A stretch of 64,000 nt of DNA, taken from Chloroflexota bacterium (GTDB lineage: Bacteria > Chloroflexota > UBA11872). Positions 46,603-55,297 of the stretch are shown piece by piece (the first letter of the stretch is position 1; every line of letters starts with the position of its first letter). Where the stretch lies: contig JAPOVQ010000006.1 in the NCBI GenBank assembly GCA_026708035.1, positions 59,554 through 123,553 of the forward strand, written 5' to 3'. A program made the translations under genes and the position numbers. The notes below the pieces were generated by a model. That model saw nothing but the letters and a program-made list of their open reading frames with translations, made no database searches and was not told the DNA's origin.

Positions 46603-47675
46603 GTACATCCGGCGCGAGTGAGGACCTGCGTGTCGGAGTGGGCGCAATACTTGAGGCGAGTGGCCAGCCGGGTCCATGGTCCTGGCATTCCGTCGCCGCC
46701 GACGCGCGGCATGAAATCTGGCGCATCCGCTCCGGCCCGGTGTCGCTGATCGTCAAGGTGTACCGGCCGCAGGTCGACCGCTACTACCACCACCGCTGGC
46801 GGCGCGAGGAGCGGGCGTTGGACCTGCTTAGCCGCCAGGCGCCCGGATTGGCGCCCGAGCCACACGGGGCCGTGCTGGCGCCGGACGCCTTTGCCGCCGT
46901 GGCCATGGAGGACCTGGGAACCGATTCCCTGGCCGACCGGCTCGAAACGGCGGACTCGGACGAGCGCGCCGGCTCGGTGAAGCGCGCCGTTGAAGCACTG
47001 ACCGCCTTTCACCAGGCCGCGGCTCGCAACTCGGGCATGCTGAGGGCGCTCGCCTACCAGAGCGATCTGGACCGCATCACGCGCGACACGCTGCGCCGGC
47101 GCCTTGCCATTGCCGCGGCCCGGCTCGGCGATCCGTCGACCGCTCCCGAGCCTGACGCCACGCCGCGTGCCGTGGCGCCGCAACTCCCTTGGCAAGACCT
47201 TGAGGCCGGCATCGTGCGACCGCTCATCCGCGCGTCGCGGCTGGTGGTGCACAACGGGTTCTCGCCGCTAAACCTGATGCCGCGTCCCGACGGGCGGCTG
47301 GCCGTCATCGACTGGGAGACCCTGGCGGTGGCCGCCCCCGCACTGGACGCGGCCGACCTGCTGACGTTTCCGGGATTCGCCCTCTCCGCGGACGCCATTG
47401 AGGATCACGCCGCCCAGCTGGCCGGCGCGTCGGATGCCGCCGCACCAATCCAGGTGTTTTGGGCCGCCGCCGCCGAGCGCAGCTTGACCTACGCCGCCAC
47501 CGCCGCCGTGCGCGAGCGCCGCGGTCAGGCAGCGTCGCAAACTGATCGGGCGTCGACCTACGCCTCGCGTCGTCGGTGGTATCTCGGCGTGTTTGACGAG
47601 ACCTTGGAGCGCCTGGATCTGGATGCCGGCGCGCGTCGTCGCATCCGCGGCGCGGTGTCCGGGCTCAACGGCTGA
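46599..47675 (+). CDS. APH-fold phosphotransferase-like protein lacking the catalytic Asp
   Basis: 358 residues from GTG 46599. An aminoglycoside-phosphotransferase/choline-kinase fold is suggested by VSLIVKVYRP (ATP-lysine strand), VAMEDLGTDSLADRL (hinge) and VIDWETLAVAAPALDAADLL (metal Asp). The catalytic loop, normally H-G-D-x4-N, reads HNGFSPLN near residue 216, so the catalytic Asp is Gly. It may be a pseudokinase or use other chemistry. It overlaps mraY by four bases and murF by one, so it belongs to the same unit. Confidence 0.7.
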   Translation: MSTSGASEDLRVGVGAILEASGQPGPWSWHSVAADARHEIWRIRSGPVSLIVKVYRPQVDRYYHHRWRREERALDLLSRQAPGLAPEPHGAVLAPDAFAAVAMEDLGTDSLADRLETADSDERAGSVKRAVEALTAFHQAAARNSGMLRALAYQSDLDRITRDTLRRRLAIAAARLGDPSTAPEPDATPRAVAPQLPWQDLEAGIVRPLIRASRLVVHNGFSPLNLMPRPDGRLAVIDWETLAVAAPALDAADLLTFPGFALSADAIEDHAAQLAGASDAAAPIQVFWAAAAERSLTYAATAAVRERRGQAASQTDRASTYASRRRWYLGVFDETLERLDLDAGARRRIRGAVSGLNG

Positions 47676-49087
47676 TGTTCAGCCTGGCCGACGTGGCCGT
47701 CGCCGCCGAGCAGCCGGTCCCGCGCGGCGCCGACGACCTTGTCATGACCGCCGCGCACTTCGACAGTCGCCGCATCGAGCCCGGCATGCTCTTCGTGGCG
47801 CTGCCCGGCGCCCGAGTGGACGGCCACGATTTCGTTGGCGACGCCTTCGCCCGCGGCGCCGCGGCGGTGCTGTGCGCCAGGCGCGATCCGGATCAGCCCA
47901 TCGAGCGCCAAGTGATCGCCGCGGCGCCGCAGTCCGCGTTCGAGCGGTTGGCGGGCGCGCTGCGCTCGCGCTCGACGGCGACGTTTGTGGGCGTCACGGG
48001 CAGCAATGGCAAAACAACCACGAAGGAAGCCGTGGCTGCGGCCTTGAGTGCCGCCGGATCCACCATTTCCACCGAGCGAAGCGAGAACGCCGAGGTGGGC
48101 GTGCCGGCCACCCTGTCGCGGTTAGCGCCCAGGCACCGCTACGCGGTGGTCGAAATCGGCGCACAGGTGGTCGGGGAAATCGCCCGCTACTGCGGCTACG
48201 CGCGGCCGGACGTGGGCGTGATCACGTCCATCGCCGGCGCGCACCTGGGGCTACTCGGTTCGATGGAGGCCATCGCCACGGCCAAGGGCGAGCTTTTTGA
48301 GTCTCTCCCGGAAGACGGGCCCGCCATCGTGAACGCCGACGATCCTTGGTCCGATGCGTTGCGGCGTCGCGCACCAGGGCCGGTGGTGTCGTTCGGCCGG
48401 TCGGACGCGGCGGATGTGCGCGTAGGCGGCGAACTGCTGGCCGATCCTCCGGGGACACGCGTGCACATCACGGCTGGGAGCTTCACCGACAGCGTTGACG
48501 TTCCCGGCACGGCCGGCGCCATCGATCTTGCGTTCGGCGCGGCGGTCGCGACGACCCAGGCTCTTGGGGTGGAACCCGCGACGGCCTGCCGCGGGTTGCG
48601 CAAGTTTCGGCCCGCGCCGCACCGCATGCGGCTCCAGGCGCTGCCCGGAGGCGGCCTACTGCTGGACGACACCTACAACGCGAACGCATCCTCCATGAAG
48701 GTCGCTCTGGACACGCTTTCCGCCGTGACCGTTGCGGGGCGCCGCATCGCCGTGCTGGGCGACATGTTCGAGTTGGGCAGCTTTGCCCCAGCCGCCCATG
48801 AGCAGGTGGGACGGGATGCCGCCACTGTGGATCGATTGGTCTGCGTCGGCGCGCTGGCCACCGAGATTGCCGCGGGCGCCCGTGCGGCGGGTCTGCAATC
48901 CGTGGACTTGATTCCCGCCGACACCGAGGACGCCGCATCGATAGCTGCAGCGGTGGACGCGGCGGCGGTATGGCTGCGCCAGGAACTGGCAGCCGGCGAC
49001 GCAGTGCTGCTGAAAGCCAGCAACGGCATGGGCTTTGCCCGCCTGGCAGACGCGGCTACGGAAGCCCCGCAGCTCTCCGCCGGCTGA
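47675..49087 (+). CDS. murF: UDP-N-acetylmuramoyl-tripeptide-D-alanyl-D-alanine ligase (MurF)
   Basis: 470 residues, usual MurF size. Mur ligase domains: N-terminal FDSRRIEPGMLFVALPGARVDGHDF, ATP loop VTGSNGKTTTKEAV (about 108), VITSIAGAHLGLLGSMEAIATAKGE, and the C-terminal DDTYNANASSM typical of MurF. It adds D-Ala-D-Ala to the UDP-MurNAc-tripeptide. Start overlaps the upstream stop (TGATG). Convergent with the methyltransferase gene; the two stop codons form a palindrome. Confidence 0.92.
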   Translation: MFSLADVAVAAEQPVPRGADDLVMTAAHFDSRRIEPGMLFVALPGARVDGHDFVGDAFARGAAAVLCARRDPDQPIERQVIAAAPQSAFERLAGALRSRSTATFVGVTGSNGKTTTKEAVAAALSAAGSTISTERSENAEVGVPATLSRLAPRHRYAVVEIGAQVVGEIARYCGYARPDVGVITSIAGAHLGLLGSMEAIATAKGELFESLPEDGPAIVNADDPWSDALRRRAPGPVVSFGRSDAADVRVGGELLADPPGTRVHITAGSFTDSVDVPGTAGAIDLAFGAAVATTQALGVEPATACRGLRKFRPAPHRMRLQALPGGGLLLDDTYNANASSMKVALDTLSAVTVAGRRIAVLGDMFELGSFAPAAHEQVGRDAATVDRLVCVGALATEIAAGARAAGLQSVDLIPADTEDAASIAAAVDAAAVWLRQELAAGDAVLLKASNGMGFARLADAATEAPQLSAG

Positions 49088-49088
49088 T

Positions 49089-50021
49089 TCAGCCCCCGGC
49101 GCGTTTGGCCTTGCGCGCCTCTTCGCGAGCCTGCTCGGCGCGGTAGTTGGAGATCCAGTTCATGGAGTACTCATCGCGGCCCCGGATGAGGTTGGCCGCC
49201 AGCACCGCGTGCCGGATCTCCTTGTGCGTCATGTCCAGGATCGCCGCGGTCAATCCGGCCTCCATCGCCATGAGCAGGGTCGCCCCGTTCAGGGAGCGCC
49301 GGGCCGGCAATCCGAACGACACGTTGCTCAGCCCGACGGACATGTTCAGGTCGTCCTCCCGATGCAGCGTGCGAATGGCGCCCAAAAGACCCGGCCCGAA
49401 GACATCGTTGGCCCCCACCGGCAGGCACACCGGGTCAATGACGATCCGGTCGGCGGCAATGCCGTGCTCGGCGGCGCTCGCCACCAGCGCGCGCGCATTT
49501 TCAACCCGTTCCTCCGCCGTTTCCGGCATGGCGGCGCCGCCCTTGGTGCACATGCCGATCATGCAGGCGTCGTGCTCGGCAATGGCCGGGAGCAACTCCT
49601 GCATGTAGTCCGCCTCGAATGGGACGGAATTCACCAGCGGCCGACCCCGCGCAACTTCGAGCCCCGCGAGCAGCACGTCGATGGTGTACGAGTCGATCGA
49701 GACGGGCACGTCCACCACCTCTTGCACCGCGCGCACGGCGTCGCGCATCTTGCGCGCCTCGATCTCGTGGTGCGGATCACCCGTGTTGACGTCGATGACC
49801 TTGGCGCCCGCCGCGACCTGCCGCGTGGCGTCACGCTGGACGTAGGTCCAGTTGCCCTCGTCGTAGGCGCGCTGGAGTCTCGGCTTGTTCGTCGGGTTGA
49901 GGCGCTCGCCGATGGGCACGAAAGCCTCATCCGGGCTGATCACCACTTCCAGGCCGTCACGGCCGCGAAGCACCGTGCGCACGGAACCTCGATTCACGGC
50001 GTGGGCGCGGCGCCCTGGCAT
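49089..50021 (-). CDS. Methyltetrahydrofolate-type pterin-binding methyltransferase (AcsE/MeTr-like)
   Basis: 310 residues. TIM-barrel pterin-binding domain: FVPIGERLNPTNKPRLQRAY, GAKVIDVNTGDPHHEI, VDVPVSIDSYTIDVL, CMIGMCTKGGAAMPETAEER, and LNMSVGLSNVSFGLPARRSLN, which match the corrinoid-dependent methyltransferase branch rather than FolP. Such enzymes move a methyl group from methyltetrahydrofolate to a corrinoid protein. No corrinoid protein gene is adjacent. The exact start is uncertain by up to about 12 codons (ATG 50021 used). Confidence 0.8.
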   Translation of the reverse strand: MPGRRAHAVNRGSVRTVLRGRDGLEVVISPDEAFVPIGERLNPTNKPRLQRAYDEGNWTYVQRDATRQVAAGAKVIDVNTGDPHHEIEARKMRDAVRAVQEVVDVPVSIDSYTIDVLLAGLEVARGRPLVNSVPFEADYMQELLPAIAEHDACMIGMCTKGGAAMPETAEERVENARALVASAAEHGIAADRIVIDPVCLPVGANDVFGPGLLGAIRTLHREDDLNMSVGLSNVSFGLPARRSLNGATLLMAMEAGLTAAILDMTHKEIRHAVLAANLIRGRDEYSMNWISNYRAEQAREEARKAKRAGG

Positions 50022-50114
50022 GAGGCGTGCGCAAAGGAGTGGTTGAGCATACGAACGGCGAGGCAGCCTGGCAACGCGTCCAGAATTGCGAAGCCCAGTT
50101 TCAACAGATTCGTC

Positions 50115-50156
50115 ATTCCCGTGGAGCCTTTCCCCGCGGAGGCGGGGAGCGGGAAT
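50115..50156. repeat. Nested inverted repeat in the 50-kb repeat cluster
   Basis: Outer arms ATTCCCG (50115-50121) and CGGGAAT (50150-50156); inner arms CCCCGC (50132-50137) and GCGGGG (50142-50147) around loop GGAG. The outer arms resemble the ATTCCGGC family in design. Confidence 0.6.
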
Positions 50157-50261
50157 CTACCCTTCATTGAACCTGCGGGCGGATGGGACTCGCCCGGTCA
50201 TCGTCAAGCTTGGCTGGATCTTGCAGCGATCTCCGGAGGGAGAGTCCTTGCTGAATCCGGT

Positions 50262-50284
50262 AGGGGCGGGTCTGAGACCCGCCC
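50262..50284. repeat. Near-perfect palindrome in the 50-kb repeat cluster
   Basis: GGGCGGGTCT (50264-50273), one base, AGACCCGCCC (50275-50284). Ten-base arms with a one-base centre. Similar TAGGGGCGGGT-type repeats are recalled from other GC-rich genomes. Confidence 0.65.
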
Positions 50285-50322
50285 GATGCCAAGCGCCCGG
50301 CGCGCCTCCAGATTCGACCGGA

Positions 50323-50351
50323 CTGGATTCCGGCCTCCGCCGGAATGACGG
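50323..50351. repeat. Dispersed palindromic (REP-like) repeat, copy 2
   Basis: ATTCCGGC (50327-50334), loop CTCC, GCCGGAAT (50339-50346), in a 29-base context nearly identical to 4062-4090. Confidence 0.7.
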
Positions 50352-50410
50352 AGGGGTCACGCCGAAGTCTTCGGAGGAGCGCCTCCCATCTCGGCTCGCC
50401 CGCCGTCCGC

Positions 50411-51295
50411 CTAAGCGCCCGGACGATAGATCGCGTCGGCCATCGCCAGCGCTCGCCTGGTGGCTTCCACGTCATGGGTCCGTACCAAATCCGCGCCATT
50501 GGCTACCGCGACTACGGCAGCTGCTAGTGAGCCCTCGAGACGCCGATCGGCCGGCAGTCCCAGCACATAACCGACGAACGACTTGCGAGACACGCCTACC
50601 ATGAGCGGCGCCTCAAGCGTCTTGAGCGCCGGCATTCCCCGGAGCAGGTCGACGTTCTGCTCCGGAGACTTTCCGAATCCGAATCCCGGATCGAAGACCA
50701 GTCGATCGCGCGGAATGCCGGCGCCCAGCGCCCGGTCGAGCAGCCGCTCGCCGTCGCGGCACACATCGCGCACCAGGTCGTCGTAGTCCACGGCTCCGAC
50801 GTGCGGGCCGATTGCGGAGCGCCGCACTTCGCCGCGACGATTGTGAGTGACGACGAAGGCAGCTCCGGATTCAGCGGCGGCTTCGAGAATCTCGGGATCG
50901 TGCATGCCGCCGGTCACGTCGTTCACCATCACCGCGCCCATGTCGAGCGCCGCGCGCGCGACGGCGGCCTTGCGCGTGTCGATGGACAGCGGCATGTTCG
51001 GCGACCGCTTTCGCAGTTCCGCAATCGCCGGACTGACGCGGTCGATCTCCTCGTCCGGCGGTACCTCCGCCGCACCGGGCCTCGTGGATTCGCCACCCAC
51101 GTCGATGATGTCCGGCGCCGCGTCCAGCAGCGCATCGATGCGGGCTTGCAGCGCCTCGGCATCGTTCGCCACGCCGTCGCCGCTGAACGAGTCCGGGGTC
51201 ACGTTCAGCACGCCCATCACGAACGTGCGCGTGCCCCAGTCGAGGACGCGAGAGCCGAGCCGCAGCGCGCCGCGGTCTACGGACGGGTCATTCAC
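50411..51295 (-). CDS. folP: Dihydropteroate synthase
   Basis: 294 residues from GTG 51295, which overlaps the stop of the cupin gene. Condenses p-aminobenzoate with dihydropterin pyrophosphate in folate synthesis. Markers: VMGVLNVTPDSFSGDG, DIIDVGGESTRPGAAEVPP, PLSIDTRKAAVA, MVNDVTGGMHDPEIL, LVFDPGFGFGKSPEQNVDLL and MVGVSRKSFVGYVLG. The upstream open frame beyond 51295 is inside the cupin gene and not used. Confidence 0.95.
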   Translation of the reverse strand: MNDPSVDRGALRLGSRVLDWGTRTFVMGVLNVTPDSFSGDGVANDAEALQARIDALLDAAPDIIDVGGESTRPGAAEVPPDEEIDRVSPAIAELRKRSPNMPLSIDTRKAAVARAALDMGAVMVNDVTGGMHDPEILEAAAESGAAFVVTHNRRGEVRRSAIGPHVGAVDYDDLVRDVCRDGERLLDRALGAGIPRDRLVFDPGFGFGKSPEQNVDLLRGMPALKTLEAPLMVGVSRKSFVGYVLGLPADRRLEGSLAAAVVAVANGADLVRTHDVEATRRALAMADAIYRPGA

Positions 51296-51699
51296 GTGGG
51301 TCGCGCGACATCGCCTTTGGACATGTGACGCACGGTCTTGCCGGAGTCGGCGAACGTCCGCATGACCTCCGGCTTGCCGTAGGTCCAGGCGATGCGCATC
51401 GCCTCCGTGCCCTCGTTCCAGAACCGGTGGTGCGAGCCCTCGGCGATCCAGATGTGGTCGAAGGGCCGCAGTTTCAGCACTTCGCCGTCGACCGAGCACA
51501 TCGCTTCACCCTCGACGCAGGTGATGCACTCCTCCGTGTCGTGGAAGTGCATGGGCAGGCCCGCGCCCGGTTCCATGATGGTCATGCCGGACGAGACGTT
51601 CTGTGAGCCGCGATCGCCGTTCATCAGCGGGATGCTCCGGACTCCCGATCCTCGATCGAAAACCTGCGCGTCGCTCTCTCGTATCACGACCTTCGGCAT
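51292..51699 (-). CDS. Cupin-domain protein
   Basis: 135 residues. Cupin motif 1 GAGLPMHFHDTEECITCVEGE and motif 2 FDHIWIAEGSHHRFWNEG are visible, giving likely metal ligands His, His, Glu and His. Single-domain beta-barrel; it could be a small metal enzyme, an isomerase or a sensor. It precedes folP with a GTGA overlap and is divergent from the family 4 glycosidase. Confidence 0.82.
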   Translation of the reverse strand: MPKVVIRESDAQVFDRGSGVRSIPLMNGDRGSQNVSSGMTIMEPGAGLPMHFHDTEECITCVEGEAMCSVDGEVLKLRPFDHIWIAEGSHHRFWNEGTEAMRIAWTYGKPEVMRTFADSGKTVRHMSKGDVARPT

Positions 51700-51838
51700 C
51701 TAATTCTCCCTGCAACGCGCCGACGCACGCCGGCGCAGCGTCATAACGCTACCCCACCCGGACCGAGTTCGGCGTGGTAGCTTCAGCGGCGACGACAGTG
51801 GACGCCTTGAGCCCCACTCGCGCGAGGAAGGCCGCACC

Positions 51839-53128
51839 ATGCCCAAGGTGGCCATGATCGGCGCCGGCAGCACCGTCTTCGCCACACGCCTTATCGGCGA
51901 CATGCTGACCTATCCGGAACTGGCCGACTCGACCATCACGCTCGTCGATGTCGATCAGCGGCGGCTGGCCACCACGCGGGCGCACGCCGAGCGGGCCGTC
52001 GAGCAGCTCGGCGCCGGCATGCGCATCGAAGCCCCGGCGACCAGGCGCGAGGCGCTGGAGGACGCGGACTACGTGATCGTGATGGTGATGATCGGCGGCG
52101 TGGCGCCCTTCGAAATCGACATCCAGGTTCCCGCCCGATTCGGCATCGACCAGACGGTCGGCGACACGCTGGGTCCCGGCGGGGTCTTCCGCGGCCTGCG
52201 GACCATTCCGTTTCTGCTGGAGCTTGCCGACGAGATGGAGGAAGTCTGCCCCGACGCGCTGCTGCTCAACTACGCCAACCCGATGGCCATCAACTGCTGG
52301 GCCATGAACGCCGCCACCGACATCGAGACCATCGGCCTCTGCCACAGCGTGCAGGGCACCGCCCGGCAGCTGGCCGGGTACTGCAACATCCCCGCCGACG
52401 AGGTGACCTACTGGGTCGCGGGAATCAACCACATGGCGTGGTTTCTGCGATTCGAGCACCAGGACCAAGACGCCTACCCGCTCATTTGGCAGGCGAGCGA
52501 AGACCCGGACATCGTGGCGCAAGACCCGATTCGATTCGACCTCTTCAAGCACTTCGACTACTTCGTCACCGAGTCCAGCAACCACATGTCGGAATACATC
52601 CCCTACTACCGCAAGAACGCCGATCTGATCACGAAGTACCTACCGGAGAAGTGGGACTATCCGAACTTCTGGCCCATCGATCGCGAGGCGTCACAGGAGA
52701 AGGTCAGAAAGCAGCTGGCCTCGACGGAGCCGCTGGATCTCTCCCGCAGCCACGAGTACGGCGTGCAGATCATTCACGCCATCGAGACCGACACGACGCT
52801 CCGCGTGAATGCCAACGTGGAGAACACCGGGCTCATCACCAACTTGCCTGCGGGCGCCTGTGTTGAAGTTCCCTGCCTGGTGGACAAGACCGGCGTGCAG
52901 CCCTGCCACGTGGGCGACCTGCCGACGCAGCTTGCCGCGCTGAATCTCTCGAATATCAGCGTGCAGGAGATGTGCGTGACGGCGGGCCTCGCCGGCGACC
53001 GCCGCATGGCCATGCAAGCCGTGCTGCTGGACCCGCTGACGGCCGCCATCCTCACCCCGGCCGAAGTCGAGCGAATGGTCGACGAAATGCTCGACTCGCA
53101 GACCGACTACCTCGGCTACCTGCAGTAA
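51839..53128 (+). CDS. Glycoside hydrolase family 4 (alpha-galactosidase/alpha-glucosidase type)
   Basis: 429 residues; ribosome site GAGGAAGG upstream. GH4 enzymes cleave glycosides by NAD-dependent redox chemistry with Mn. Markers: VAMIGAGSTVFATRLIGDML (dinucleotide fold), LLNYANPMAINCW, GLCHSVQGTARQLAGY (metal Cys) and GINHMAWFLRFEH (metal His), closest in text to MelA-like alpha-galactosidases. The sugar is unknown. First gene of the catabolic block. Confidence 0.88.
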   Translation: MPKVAMIGAGSTVFATRLIGDMLTYPELADSTITLVDVDQRRLATTRAHAERAVEQLGAGMRIEAPATRREALEDADYVIVMVMIGGVAPFEIDIQVPARFGIDQTVGDTLGPGGVFRGLRTIPFLLELADEMEEVCPDALLLNYANPMAINCWAMNAATDIETIGLCHSVQGTARQLAGYCNIPADEVTYWVAGINHMAWFLRFEHQDQDAYPLIWQASEDPDIVAQDPIRFDLFKHFDYFVTESSNHMSEYIPYYRKNADLITKYLPEKWDYPNFWPIDREASQEKVRKQLASTEPLDLSRSHEYGVQIIHAIETDTTLRVNANVENTGLITNLPAGACVEVPCLVDKTGVQPCHVGDLPTQLAALNLSNISVQEMCVTAGLAGDRRMAMQAVLLDPLTAAILTPAEVERMVDEMLDSQTDYLGYLQ

Positions 53129-53178
53129 GTGCCAGGGCCGATCCCGCCGTCCTCCGTCCACCGAGTCAGGAAGCACCC

Positions 53179-54138
53179 ATGATCATTGACGCGCACACCC
53201 ACATCTTCGACCGCTCGGTTGGCGGCGCGAGCGAGAACTTCCCGCTCTGGCCGGGCAACCGCTGGGGCGCGAGCGCACCGGACCTCATCGAGCAAATGGA
53301 CCGGGCCGGCATCGACAAGGCCTTCCTCATCAGCTACACGCCGGTCGACGTCATGGCGCACTATCCAGCCGACGAGCGCGACCACAAGCTCGCCGTCTTC
53401 CAGCACTACCTGACCAAGGAATACTTCGTGCGGATGTGGCGGCAACATCCGGACCGGTTCGTGTGGATTTCAGACTCGATCGACCCGCGGGTGCCCGGAT
53501 ACGTGGAGCGAGCGGCCGCGGACCTGGACCTCGGCGCAGCCGGCCTCAAGCTGCTGCCGCTCTTCGTCGATACCGAGATGGGCGATCCGCGCTGGCGGCC
53601 AATCTTCGAGCTGCTGCGCGACCGCGGCAAGCCCTGCATCATCGACATCTCGTGGTGGTACGCCCACTTCCCCTGGTTCGCGCCCAGCGTCCTCGGCAAG
53701 TACGCCTCGTTCACGGAGTACGTGAAAGGCTTCGGCGAGCTTGTGGCCGATTTCCCGGATGTCGGGATCCAGTTGGCCCACTACGGCACGCCCGCGCTGC
53801 GGGACCGCGAGAATCCATCAGCGCCATTGCGCTATCACCTGCTCGATGAAGTCATCGAGTTCATGCTGGCCTACCCGAATCTTCACTGCGATCTGGGGGC
53901 GTATCAGCACGTGATCGGCGCCGACGAGCCCTATCCGTACCTGAGCGCGCTAACAATCCTTGAAATCCTGGTGCAAGGAATCGGAACCGACCGCATTCAC
54001 TGGGGCACGGATTGGCCCTACCTGGGCGTGCAGCCCTACGAGAACCTCATCCGCGCCATCCGCGAGGCGCCGTTCCTCAACCAGGACGGGGTGGACAAGA
54101 TCCTGGGGCAGAACGCGCAGCGATTCTTCGGACTCTAG
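53179..54138 (+). CDS. Amidohydrolase family 2 protein
   Basis: 319 residues from ATG 53179 with AGGA upstream. Metal motif DAHTHIF at residues 4-10, then IQLAHYGTPAL and RIHWGTDWPYLGVQ, with the usual ending ILGQNAQRFFGL. This is the amidohydrolase_2 superfamily. It probably acts on a ring-opened or lactone sugar/uronate intermediate given the GH4 next to it (inference). Convergent with the dipeptidase. Confidence 0.83.
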   Translation: MIIDAHTHIFDRSVGGASENFPLWPGNRWGASAPDLIEQMDRAGIDKAFLISYTPVDVMAHYPADERDHKLAVFQHYLTKEYFVRMWRQHPDRFVWISDSIDPRVPGYVERAAADLDLGAAGLKLLPLFVDTEMGDPRWRPIFELLRDRGKPCIIDISWWYAHFPWFAPSVLGKYASFTEYVKGFGELVADFPDVGIQLAHYGTPALRDRENPSAPLRYHLLDEVIEFMLAYPNLHCDLGAYQHVIGADEPYPYLSALTILEILVQGIGTDRIHWGTDWPYLGVQPYENLIRAIREAPFLNQDGVDKILGQNAQRFFGL

Positions 54139-54172
54139 GTACCGAGCAGAACCCGGCCCCCGACGTATCCGG

Positions 54173-55204
54173 TCAAGGCAGCGACGCCTCGATCACCCGG
54201 AGCATGTTGCCGCCCAGGATCTTGAGCGTTTCGTCCTCCGTGTAGCCACGCTCGAGCAACGCCACCGTCACGTTCGGCAGCGTGCTGGTGTCCTCGAAGT
54301 CCTTGGCCCAGGTGAAGTCGTCCTCGGCAATCCGTTGATTGAAGCTCACGTTGCGGGTCCGCTGGGTGCCGTCCAGGAGGTAGTCGGGACCGAGGCCGAC
54401 GCTCTCAATCCCGCCCGCGTCAACCAGGTAGTCGATGTGCGTCAGCACGTCGTCGATGGTGGCGTGGCCACTGTCGAGCAGCACCCGCGAGCAGAAGTGG
54501 ACGGCCGCCACGCCGCCGTTGTCGGCCAGGTCCTTGATCTGATCGTCCCAGAGCAGCTGGGTGCTCCTGGGGTTGAGCTCACGGGCGCCGGTGTGGGAGT
54601 TGATGACGGGCCGATCGGTGATGGCCAGCACGTCGGCAATCGTGGCGACCGATGAGTGCGACACGTCGAGCAGCATCCCCAGCGCGTTCACTTCGGCCAC
54701 GACCTCGCGGCCAAACTCCGTCAGGCCGGGTTCGTCGGTGTCCGACTGCGCCGTTCCCACCTGGTTGCGGGTGGCCCAGTGGAGCTGCAAGTGGCGCATA
54801 CCGAGGCGGTGGAAAACCCGAAGTGCCGCCAGACTGCCCTCGAGCAGCTTCGCGCCTTCCGCGCCCAGGATGAGGCCCAGGCGGCCGGTGCGCTTGGCCT
54901 CCAGGATGTCGGCCGCGCGGCGCACCACGAAGACCTCGTCGGGCATGGTCTCGATGGTGGCGAAGATCTCGTCGTAGGCCTCCATGGCGTCGCGCATGAA
55001 GCCCTCGCTGCTGTAGAGCGAGCGCTCGAACTCGGCTCGGCTGTCCGAGAAGGCGCGCCCCGACACCGTCGCCTGCACCACCTTGGCCGTCACGCCGCCG
55101 GCAATATCCCGCCGCAAGTCCTCCGCCCGCACCATGTGGTCGTGCGCCAGCACTACCAGCGCGCGCTCGTGCAGGGCATGCCCGGCCGAAATCTTTGTAC
55201 GCAA
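54173..55204 (-). CDS. Membrane dipeptidase-like metallopeptidase (M19)
   Basis: 343 residues from TTG 55204; the open frame continues far upstream, but conserved sequence begins at the LHERALVVLAHDHM block. Renal dipeptidase markers: LILGAEGAKLLEG (bridging Glu), GMLLDVSHSSVATI (His), VINSHTGARELNPRS (His) and the C-terminal ILGGNMLRVIEASL. The first metal motif, usually His-x-Asp, reads His-Asp-His. Hydrolyses dipeptides, possibly with D-residues. Divergent from the aminotransferase gene, and it may serve the peptide importer downstream. Confidence 0.82.
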   Translation of the reverse strand: MRTKISAGHALHERALVVLAHDHMVRAEDLRRDIAGGVTAKVVQATVSGRAFSDSRAEFERSLYSSEGFMRDAMEAYDEIFATIETMPDEVFVVRRAADILEAKRTGRLGLILGAEGAKLLEGSLAALRVFHRLGMRHLQLHWATRNQVGTAQSDTDEPGLTEFGREVVAEVNALGMLLDVSHSSVATIADVLAITDRPVINSHTGARELNPRSTQLLWDDQIKDLADNGGVAAVHFCSRVLLDSGHATIDDVLTHIDYLVDAGGIESVGLGPDYLLDGTQRTRNVSFNQRIAEDDFTWAKDFEDTSTLPNVTVALLERGYTEDETLKILGGNMLRVIEASLP

Positions 55205-55297
55205 TTGTTCGTTTCCCGATCTGTCTGACTCTATAACCGCCGCCCAACGATACCGCCACACCGAGCGACTCCCTGCGCCGCCCCAAGTCGAGCCGAA

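Larger units (their letters stand above)
50022..50410. other. Gene-free gap filled with dispersed palindromes
   Basis: 389 bases between two minus-strand genes. No plausible gene. It holds at least three different inverted repeats in a row (50115-50156, 50262-50284, 50323-50351). One of them has a second copy at 4062-4090. It looks like an insertion hotspot for REP-like elements. Confidence 0.6.

Noticed and set aside
55205..55237. Complete promoter for the aminotransferase
   Set aside because: A TATAAC -10-like element is present but the nearest TTGTTC is 21 bases away, too far for a standard spacer.
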